Positions 7,405 to 11,462 of a DNA stretch of 11,462 bases are shown in pieces. The DNA is taken from NCBI GenBank assembly GCA_021802685.1, contig JAJZRM010000045.1, forward strand, positions 1 through 11,462, read 5' to 3'. The position numbers were made by a program, and so were the translations under genes. Each line of letters starts with the position of its first letter. Within the stretch, counting starts at the first letter, position 1. A model generated the notes under the pieces. It was not told the origin of the DNA, searched no databases, and saw only the letters and a list, made by a program, of their open reading frames with translations. Source of the stretch: Deltaproteobacteria bacterium. Its GTDB lineage: Bacteria > Desulfobacterota > Deferrimicrobia > Deferrimicrobiales > Deferrimicrobiaceae.

Positions 7405-7445
7405 CTATAGTCTTTATAGTATTTATGGACTCCCCACGCTGTCAA
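7405..7445 (-). promoter_or_regulatory. cysK promoter with overlapping inverted repeat (candidate operator)
   Basis: Leftward, a perfect TTGACA (7440-7445) is followed after 18 bp by TACTAT (7416-7421, 4/6). An inverted repeat CTATA-N5-TATAG (7405-7419) covers the end of the -10 box and the predicted start near 7409, the classical place for a repressor. On the minus strand it also reads as ACTATA repeated at a 9-bp period. Cysteine genes are often controlled by Rrf2-family regulators such as CymR or by LysR-type CysB; the short A/T-rich dyad seems closer to the former. The regulator's identity is inference. Confidence 0.6.
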
Positions 7446-7482
7446 GTGAATTGTTCCCCTTCCTTTTTCCGCCCGAACGGCC

Positions 7483-7488
7483 TATTTT
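7483..7488 (+). promoter_or_regulatory. candidate -10 for a leaderless LOG-family transcript
   Basis: TATTTT (4/6 to consensus) ends 7 nt before the ATG at 7496, so transcription would begin at or next to the start codon. A weak TTCCTT lies 17 bp upstream (7460-7465). No Shine-Dalgarno sequence exists before this ATG: the upstream 20 nt are pyrimidine-rich (CCTATTTTTTCCTTC). Confidence 0.35.
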
Positions 7489-7495
7489 TTCCTTC

Positions 7496-8080
7496 ATGAA
7501 TCTTCGGCGGCTTTGCGTCTTCTGCAGTTCGAGCAACCGTCTCCCCGAATCGTTCCGCGGGGAGGCGCGATCCCTGGGAGCCCGGATGGTGGAGGAAGGG
7601 ATCGACCTCGTGTACGGCGGCGGTTCCGTGGGGCTGATGGGGGTCCTGGCCGACGCGGTCCTGGCGGGGGGAGGGAAGGTCACCGGCGTCATCCCCGGCT
7701 TTTTATCGACGAAGGAGCTGGCCCACGAAGGCCTGACGCGGATGGTGGTCACCCGGTCGATGCATGAGCGGAAACAGGAAATGAGCCGCCTGGCCGACGC
7801 CTTCGCCGTCCTCCCCGGCGGGTTCGGCACGCTGGACGAATTCTTCGAGATCCTGACGTGGAAGCAGCTCGGGCTGCACGCCCGGCCGATCATCGTCGCC
7901 AACAGCGGCGGATGGTTCGACCCGCTGATGAATTATTGCCGCCGCGCGGCGGAACTGGGCGCCGTGACAAAAGGGAACCTCGACCTGTTCACGATGGTGG
8001 AACGGGCGGACGAGGTCATCGACGCGCTGCTTCGTTTGCGCCGCGAGGCGAAGGCCCGCGGGCGCCTCTCCCGGACGTAA
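7496..8080 (+). CDS. LOG-family protein (TIGR00730-type nucleoside 5'-monophosphate phosphoribohydrolase)
   Basis: A 194-residue Rossmann-like protein of the LOG/lysine-decarboxylase-like family; characterised members cleave cytokinin riboside or purine nucleoside 5'-monophosphates into base and ribose 5-phosphate. Signatures: LCVFCSSSN (6-14), VYGGGSVGLMG (39-49), MHERKQEM (89-96) and the diagnostic LPGGFGTLDE (106-115), which carries the catalytic Arg/Glu environment with R92. The length matches the short single-domain class. The start at 7496 rests on homology, because the open frame extends further upstream antisense to the cysK promoter and coding region. There is no ribosome-binding site, so translation may be leaderless. 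The stop (8078-8080) directly abuts the stop of the AbiJ-like gene on the other strand. Its physiological substrate in bacteria is often uncertain. Confidence 0.93.
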   Translation: MNLRRLCVFCSSSNRLPESFRGEARSLGARMVEEGIDLVYGGGSVGLMGVLADAVLAGGGKVTGVIPGFLSTKELAHEGLTRMVVTRSMHERKQEMSRLADAFAVLPGGFGTLDEFFEILTWKQLGLHARPIIVANSGGWFDPLMNYCRRAAELGAVTKGNLDLFTMVERADEVIDALLRLRREAKARGRLSRT

Positions 8081-8896
8081 TTACCGGTCCAGCAGGAACA
8101 CGATCAGCGAGGAGGCGAATACGGCCAGCAGGCGCGCTTCGCGGGCGTCGGCCGGCTCCGGTTCCCCTGGCGGCCGCCCTTCCATCGGCAGGCCGCTCAA
8201 TACGTGGGCGCGGCGCAGGAGCGCCTCGATTCCCGGCAGCAGGCCGGGCGGGATGCCGGCCGCCTTCGCCGCGTGCGCCACCGATCCCACGACAAGAAGA
8301 GGGGGTGCCTCCCCTTCCCCCGCCGCCCGCCGCGCGACTTCCGACGCGACCGCCGCCACCGCCAGGACCGCTTCCCGCAGCGCCCCGCGCGCGTCGGGCT
8401 CCGGGTGCGTCGCCAGGTACGCCTGCGCGGAGAAGAGATGCCGCCGCGCCGCTTCCATGTCGAACAGGCGCACCGCCTCTTCCGCCGCCACCCCCTCGTT
8501 GAAACCCATCGCGTCCTGGTACGGCCGGAACCGGTCCCGGTAGAGGCGGACATCCGCCCCTTCCGACTCGAGCAGTTCGTTCAGGCCCCGGCGGATCAGC
8601 TTCCGGTCCATCTCTTTCAGGCCCGCGTTGTCGTCCGTGAGGAAGAATTCGAAGAGGTCGAACACCCTCCGGTCGGGGAGGGCGAAGAACCGGTCCTTGA
8701 GGGCGAGGCGGGAGGCGTCGTTGTCGTCAAGCGGCAGAGCGTCGATCGGTTCCTTGAAAAAGGCGAGGCCGGCCCCGCGCAGGATCGCGGTCCAGGCGAT
8801 CCTCGAATAGTCGGTCGCGGACACAACCCGGAACATGAGGTTCCAGAGGGAGTTCCGCAAGGGCGTCCCGGACGAAGCGCCAGCGCTGTTGCCCAT
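8081..8896 (-). CDS. AbiJ-NTD4 / HEPN-like abortive-infection family protein (divergent)
   Basis: A 271-residue protein, probably cytosolic. Its landmarks appear in the order I recall for AbiJ-NTD4 proteins: LRNSLWN (13-19), FFKEPIDALP (46-55), RFFALPDRRVFDLFEFF (69-85, for fF..W.evYDfiEf), NELLESEGADVRLYRDRFRP (106-125, for N.vLE.E.sGyRf...i.P), an AARRHL helix (149-154) and PDARGALREAVLAVAAV (167-183, for PDyRNsiKEsIsAVEai). A final DAREARLLAVFASSLIVFLLDR segment parallels the family's closing helix. The usual N-terminal FSERYG is missing, and the RHA-type motif of the C-terminal domain is degenerate (LRRAH at 227-231), so catalytic capacity is doubtful. ATG 8896 is the only possible start in an otherwise open frame and lies 7 nt after a perfect TATAAT, implying a leaderless mRNA. 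No second defence gene adjoins it. The assignment rests on motif order and needs a profile search. Confidence 0.65.
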   Translation of the reverse strand: MGNSAGASSGTPLRNSLWNLMFRVVSATDYSRIAWTAILRGAGLAFFKEPIDALPLDDNDASRLALKDRFFALPDRRVFDLFEFFLTDDNAGLKEMDRKLIRRGLNELLESEGADVRLYRDRFRPYQDAMGFNEGVAAEEAVRLFDMEAARRHLFSAQAYLATHPEPDARGALREAVLAVAAVASEVARRAAGEGEAPPLLVVGSVAHAAKAAGIPPGLLPGIEALLRRAHVLSGLPMEGRPPGEPEPADAREARLLAVFASSLIVFLLDR

Positions 8897-8903
8897 GGCG
8901 GGG

Positions 8904-8909
8904 ATTATA
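8904..8909 (-). promoter_or_regulatory. -10 element of the AbiJ-like gene (leaderless)
   Basis: A perfect TATAAT, in the context TGGGGTATAAT, is separated from the ATG at 8896 by only CCCCGCC. Transcription should therefore start at or within a base of the ATG, leaving no room for a ribosome-binding site. No consensus -35 is present at 17 bp (GTAAAT, 8927-8932); that position is instead part of a palindrome. Confidence 0.6.
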
Positions 8910-8926
8910 CCCCAGACATCGGATAC

Positions 8927-8942
8927 ATTTACCGGGGTAAAT
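8927..8942. promoter_or_regulatory. 16-bp inverted repeat at the -35 region of the AbiJ-like gene
   Basis: ATTTACC-GG-GGTAAAT has two perfect 7-bp arms and a 2-bp centre. It is centred about 38 bp upstream of the predicted transcript start, replacing the -35 hexamer. That is a usual site for an activator contacting RNA polymerase, or for a repressor. No regulator gene is adjacent. Confidence 0.55.
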
Positions 8943-8989
8943 CGCCCAAGTTTCGTTGGCCAGCCGCCGGTCCCTGGGTTGATTTATGG

Positions 8990-9024
8990 AAAAAAACCGC
9001 CCCGGGGCACACCCCCCGGAGCGG
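8990..9024 (-). terminator. strong intrinsic terminator of the leftward sigma-factor cluster
   Basis: Reading leftward: an 11-bp stem, CCGCTCCGGGG (9014-9024) pairing with CCCCGGGGCGG (8997-9007) with one G-U wobble, a 6-nt loop, then seven T (8990-8996). It lies 84 bp beyond the stop of the gene at 9108 and closes that transcription unit. No T-run follows the stem on the plus strand, so it works in one direction only. Confidence 0.9.
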
Positions 9025-9107
9025 TCCGGGTCTGGTTGTGTTGACGCCCGACGCGTCGCCGGACGCTCTTGCGCTCCCCCGTTCGAAGGAAGCGCATTTA
9101 CTGTTCG
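9025..9107 (-). other. 3' untranslated stretch with a second hairpin
   Basis: Between the stop at 9108 and the terminator no gene is visible. TGCGCTCCC (9070-9078) and GGAAGCGCA (9088-9095, with 9087 extending it) form a near-complete dyad, and CGACGCGTCG (9049-9058) is a perfect palindrome. Neither is followed by a T-run. They could stabilise the transcript's 3' end; this is inference. Confidence 0.4.
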
Positions 9108-9563
9108 TCAGCCGCGTTCCTCCCAGCGGCCGGGAAACCAGACCTGCACACGAACGTTTTCGTAATGGCCGGGAACCCAGTCCCTGCGTCCCCCGCGGTA
9201 GTCGTCCTCGTCGTCGTAGTAACGGGAGGACCGATCCACCGTCCAGTAGCCGGGAACCCACTGGCGCTCGATCCGCGTCTCGTAACGGCCGGGGACCCAG
9301 ACCCGTTCCGGAGGATAGTACGCCGCCGGCGGGGGGGCGTACGCCACCGCCGGGGCCGAATTCGCGATGGCGGAGCCGATGATGGCCCCGCCGATCAGCC
9401 CCGCGAAGAAGCCGCCCACGCCGTAGCCGCCGTGGCCGTAGTATCCCCCGTGACCTCCGCGGCCGTAGTACCCCCCGTGACCTCCGCGGCCTCCCGCGGA
9501 AGCGGGCACGGCGCCCAACGCCAGCACGCCCAACGCCAACAGGATGGAAACGAACTTTTTCAT
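9108..9563 (-). CDS. exported Gly-rich protein with glycine zipper and four W-x-PG aromatic repeats
   Basis: A 151-residue exported protein. A clear signal peptide (MKKFVSILLALGVLALGAVPASA, cleavage near 23/24) follows GGGAGG 9 nt upstream of ATG 9563. The mature N-terminus is Gly/His/Tyr-rich with two exact copies of RGGHGGYYG. Residues ~50-67 (GGFFAGLIGGAIIGSAIA) form a glycine-zipper hydrophobic segment that could insert into or associate with a membrane. Four repeats follow, with Trp at 89, 102, 129 and 142: VWVPGRYE, QWVPGYWT, DWVPGHYE and VWFPGRWE, broken by an acidic DDEDD insert. It resembles YXWGXW-repeat proteins of proteobacterial envelopes, whose function is not established. It is last in the polA-sigma-anti-sigma cluster, 61 bp after the orphan gene, and is followed by a strong terminator, so it may be a sigma-factor target or part of its regulon. 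Confidence 0.85.
   Translation of the reverse strand: MKKFVSILLALGVLALGAVPASAGGRGGHGGYYGRGGHGGYYGHGGYGVGGFFAGLIGGAIIGSAIANSAPAVAYAPPPAAYYPPERVWVPGRYETRIERQWVPGYWTVDRSSRYYDDEDDYRGGRRDWVPGHYENVRVQVWFPGRWEERG
9441..9491 (-). repeat. 27-bp tandem duplication in the Gly/His/Tyr region
   Basis: Two copies at 27-bp period (9441-9464 and 9468-9491 share 23 of 24 bases) encode the nine-residue unit RGGHGGYYG twice. A partial third unit (HGGYG) follows in the protein. The near-identity suggests recent duplication or slippage. Confidence 0.8.
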
Positions 9564-9624
9564 CTTCTCTGTCCTCCCTTCGCCGCCCTTCCTGTCTATC
9601 CGACGAGGGGGGGCAAGCCGTTAT

Positions 9625-10092
9625 TCAATCGGCGGAGATGATGAAGATGAGGACCCCCGCCTCGTGGGAGGGGCCCCCGACCAGGACCATCCCGCCGCGG
9701 GACAGCCCCACGGTCGTCGCCAGGAGGTTCCTCCCCCCCTCCTGGATCTGGACGGAGAGGCGGACCTTGCGCCCGGGGGACGGCAAGGGGGTGACCCGCA
9801 TGCTCCGGCGGCCCGGGAGCCCGAATTCCCCCGTTTCCCCCACCGCCAGCGCGCGCCGCTTCCGGTCGAGCATCCTGTAGGAGGAGTAGTTGAACATGGA
9901 CCGGAGCTTCCCCCGGATGCGGGTAAGCGCCGCGTCGACCGAGGAACCGTCGTTGGAGGCGTACACCGACCCGATGTCGACGGACACGGTTTCAGGCGCG
10001 GGGCCCGCGGCCGCGCCGCCGGCAAGCGGAAGGAGCAGGAAGAAAACGATGAACGCGGCGGCCGTCCGCCTGCCGGGTCTAGGACTTGCCAT
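9625..10092 (-). CDS. exported protein of unknown function in the sigma-factor cluster
   Basis: A 155-residue protein I do not recognise. The n-region is basic (RPGRR at 5-9), followed by a hydrophobic core (AAAFIVFFLLLPLAGGAAAG) and probable cleavage near 29/30, so it is exported. The mature part starts VSVDIGSVYASNDGSSVDAAL, with a DAALTRIRGKLRSMFNYSSYRML helix, then a run of likely beta-strands (MRVTPLP, KVRLSVQIQEG, NLLATTVGLSRGGMVLVGG) and ends in hydrophobic GVLIFIISAD. No cysteines or catalytic motif stand out. ATG 10092 overlaps the end of the anti-sigma gene by 14 bp, implying translational coupling. This position suggests an envelope or sensing role linked to the sigma/anti-sigma pair, but that is inference. 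Confidence 0.8.
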   Translation of the reverse strand: MASPRPGRRTAAAFIVFFLLLPLAGGAAAGPAPETVSVDIGSVYASNDGSSVDAALTRIRGKLRSMFNYSSYRMLDRKRRALAVGETGEFGLPGRRSMRVTPLPSPGRKVRLSVQIQEGGRNLLATTVGLSRGGMVLVGGPSHEAGVLIFIISAD

Positions 10093-10552
10093 CTTCGATG
10101 ATCCAGATCACCCTGGGCAGGTCCTCCCCCTTGTCCACGAGGGCAACGGTGGCGGTGTCGGACTCCACGTCCTCGACGGAGACGTCGAAGCTGCGCGGAT
10201 CGAACGGCGACCTTTCTCCCCCCGCAGGGTAGAACAGGAGTGCGAAAACCACAAGCGCGAGCGCCGCCGGGAGCCAGAGCCACCTTCGCGGCCAGGCAGC
10301 GCGCGGTTCGGCCTTCCGCTCCTCGATGCCGGCCCGCACTCGGGTCCACATCGCGTCGAGCGCGGGGGCCGCCGAGGCGGTGCGCGCGGCGGCGTGGGCG
10401 CGCAGCAGCCGCCCCACGGCGGCGGTGCGCGCCGCTTCGGCCGCGCAAGCCGCGCAGGCGGACAGGTGGGCGCCGAGCGCGCTTTCCGCTCCCGGCGGAA
10501 GGAGCCCGTCGGCCCGGTCATCGATCATCGCGCGAGCGCGTGTGCAATCCAT
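10079..10552 (-). CDS. zf-HC2 membrane anti-sigma factor
   Basis: A 157-residue single-pass membrane protein that should bind and hold the adjacent ECF sigma factor. The N-terminal cytoplasmic domain has Cys3 and the H29-x3-C33-x2-C36 cluster of the zinc-binding anti-sigma family (AHLSACAAC). Residues ~91-108 (WLWLPAALALVVFALLFY) are the transmembrane helix. The ~45-residue extracytoplasmic tail ends with VSVEDVESDTATVALVDKG and RVIWIIEDGKS, a pattern I recall from deltaproteobacterial anti-sigma factors. I choose ATG 10552 because it follows the sigma gene by 8 nt, with an AGGGAAGAAG ribosome site within that gene's 3' end. The upstream extension of the open frame is antisense or out-of-frame within the sigma gene. 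Confidence 0.92.
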   Translation of the reverse strand: MDCTRARAMIDDRADGLLPPGAESALGAHLSACAACAAEAARTAAVGRLLRAHAAARTASAAPALDAMWTRVRAGIEERKAEPRAAWPRRWLWLPAALALVVFALLFYPAGGERSPFDPRSFDVSVEDVESDTATVALVDKGEDLPRVIWIIEDGKS

Positions 10553-10560
10553 CTTCTTCC

Positions 10561-11151
10561 CTACCCTTTCCTGTGCCTGCCCAAGGCGTCCTTGAGCTTT
10601 TCCCGGGCGTAATGCAGCCGGGACATCACGGTGCCCGCGGAGCAGCCCAGCGCCTTTGCGATGTCGTTGTACGCCATCCCCTCCACTTCCCTCAGGAGGA
10701 TGACCGCCCGATGGTGTTCCGGCAGGGCCGCGACGGCCCGATGGAGGTCTTCCCCCAATTCCCGGTTCAGCAGGATTTCTTCCGGCGTCGCCGGGTGCGC
10801 GGCGGAGTCCGGCGGCATCACTTCCTCGGAGAGCCAGTTCTCGTCGAGGGGAATCTCCCCCGAACGGGACAGCTTCCGCCACCGGTCGATCGCCTGGTTC
10901 ACCAGGAGCCGGTAGAACCAGGTGTAGAAGTTCGAGCCGAACCGGAACTCCTTCAGATTGTAGTACGCCTTGATGAACGATTCCTGGACCACGTCGAGCG
11001 CGTCTTCCCGGTTTCCGACGATGCCCACCACCACGCCGAACGCCCGGGACTTGTACCGCTCCACTAATTCCCGGAACGCTTCTTCGCCGCCGCCGAGGGT
11101 CGCGCGGATCAGTTCGTCGTCCTGGGCGTCCGTCTTCGGCCTTCCATTCAT
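10561..11151 (-). CDS. ECF (sigma-70 family, RpoE-type) sigma factor
   Basis: A 196-residue extracytoplasmic-function sigma factor with regions 2 and 4 only. Region 2 runs from about 23 to 93: EEAFRELVERYKSRAFGVVV, then REDALDVVQESFIKAYYNL (core binding and -10 recognition), then FYTWFYRLLVNQAIDRWRK. Region 4, about 125-190, includes LPEHHRAVILLREVEGMAYNDIAKALGCSAGTVMSRLHYAREKL, a clear helix-turn-helix for the -35 element. The linker carries PLDENWLSEEV and PPDSAAHPATPEEI. It starts 46 bp after the polA stop with only a weak GGGGG ribosome site about 13 nt upstream of ATG 11151, so it could be read from polA transcripts or its own promoter. The anti-sigma gene follows after 8 bp. A specific subgroup name cannot be supported by reading alone. 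Confidence 0.95.
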   Translation of the reverse strand: MNGRPKTDAQDDELIRATLGGGEEAFRELVERYKSRAFGVVVGIVGNREDALDVVQESFIKAYYNLKEFRFGSNFYTWFYRLLVNQAIDRWRKLSRSGEIPLDENWLSEEVMPPDSAAHPATPEEILLNRELGEDLHRAVAALPEHHRAVILLREVEGMAYNDIAKALGCSAGTVMSRLHYAREKLKDALGRHRKG

Positions 11152-11197
11152 AGGACGGAGGCGTCCCCCGGACTATTCACGCATCGCCTGCTTTGTT

Positions 11198-11462
11198 TCA
11201 GTGGATTTCCCCCCAGTTCCTTCCCCGGCTCACGGAGACGGTCAGCGGGACGCACAGGTCCGCCGCGCCCTCCATCGATTCGGCGACGATCCGTTCCGCG
11301 TCCTCCGCCTCCGCGCGGGGCGCCTCGACGATCAGCTCGTCGTGCACCTGGAGGATCAGCCGGGCCGACATCCGCTTCCGCCGGAACTCCCGGTCCACGC
11401 GGATCATGGCCAGCTTGATCAGGTCCGCGGCACTCCCCTGGATCGGCGTGTTGCAGCCGCCT
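11198..11462 (-). CDS. polA: DNA polymerase I, C-terminal end (5' part beyond window)
   Basis: The last ~88 codons of DNA polymerase I, which fills gaps and removes RNA primers. The frame is open to the right edge. NTPIQGSAADLIKLAM is the late finger/palm helix of family A polymerases, and LQVHDELIVEAP is palm motif C with the catalytic Asp-Glu that binds magnesium. The protein ends in SRGRNWGEIH, typical of PolA tails (GxNWxExH). The 46 bp to the sigma-factor start contain no terminator hairpin, so read-through into the stress cluster is possible. Confidence 0.97.
   Translation of the reverse strand, partial: GGCNTPIQGSAADLIKLAMIRVDREFRRKRMSARLILQVHDELIVEAPRAEAEDAERIVAESMEGAADLCVPLTVSVSRGRNWGEIH

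Noticed and set aside
9061..9100. Possible tRNA T-arm (GTTCGAA)
   Set aside because: The flanking five-base stem does not pair, and no acceptor or anticodon arm is found. The sequence is better explained as the loop of a 3' UTR hairpin.
8204..9382. 392-codon plus-strand frame over the AbiJ-like gene and the terminator region
   Set aside because: No domain, no ribosome site, Arg/Pro-rich composition, and it runs through the terminator and the antisense strand of two supported genes.
11179..11200. TGAAAC...CGT, resembling an ECF auto-regulated promoter before the sigma gene
   Set aside because: The spacing is 13 bp, about 3 bp shorter than typical ECF promoters, so I do not claim it, although autoregulation is common.

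Overview
The window is GC-rich bacterial chromosomal DNA, densely coded on both strands. Dominant G/C third positions, housekeeping genes of Gram-negative type, lipoprotein and Sec signals, a zf-HC2 anti-sigma factor, a DUF3426 zinc-ribbon protein and a UbiE/MenG methyltransferase suggest a deltaproteobacterial-type lineage (Desulfuromonadota-like). This is inference: no rRNA or other taxonomic marker is present. I see no transposase, integrase, CRISPR array, tRNA or rRNA gene.

Layout. (1) 3-1331 (+): tRNA nucleotidyltransferase family protein, running in from the left edge. Its 3' end overlaps by 80 bp the convergent gene 1252-1899 (-), a secreted protein with a possible DOMON/CBM9-like beta-sandwich. 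(2) 2040-2360 (+): small proline-rich lipoprotein, convergent with 2368-4272 (-), a secreted FecR/DUF6600 protein with a very long Arg/Pro/Gly-rich tail. Upstream of the latter on the same strand is 4347-5579 (-), a zinc-ribbon/DUF3426 membrane protein. (3) A divergent promoter region, then ubiE/menG 5694-6401 (+), convergent with cysK 6403-7383 (-). (4) Divergent from cysK, a LOG-family nucleotide phosphoribohydrolase 7496-8080 (+), abutting a convergent gene 8081-8896 (-) that resembles the AbiJ-NTD4/HEPN abortive-infection family. (5) A leftward co-directional cluster entering from the right edge: polA 3' end, an ECF sigma factor, its zf-HC2 anti-sigma factor, an exported orphan, and a Gly-rich exported protein with WVPG repeats, closed by a strong intrinsic terminator at 8990-9024.

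How the genes relate. The right-hand cluster reads as an envelope-stress unit: sigma factor, membrane anti-sigma factor and two exported products, possibly also receiving read-through from polA. The Trp/Pro/Gly-rich exported proteins at 9108-9563 and in the middle of 2368-4272 share the same type of aromatic repeat and may both be envelope components. cysK (cysteine synthesis), ubiE (menaquinone/ubiquinone methylation), the tRNA nucleotidyltransferase and polA are housekeeping. cysK has a near-consensus promoter with an inverted repeat placed like an operator.

The least ordinary items are the AbiJ/HEPN-like gene, with its apparently leaderless start and a near-perfect 16-bp palindrome near -38, and the orphan protein inside the sigma-factor cluster. 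I did not find a clear new multi-gene system.
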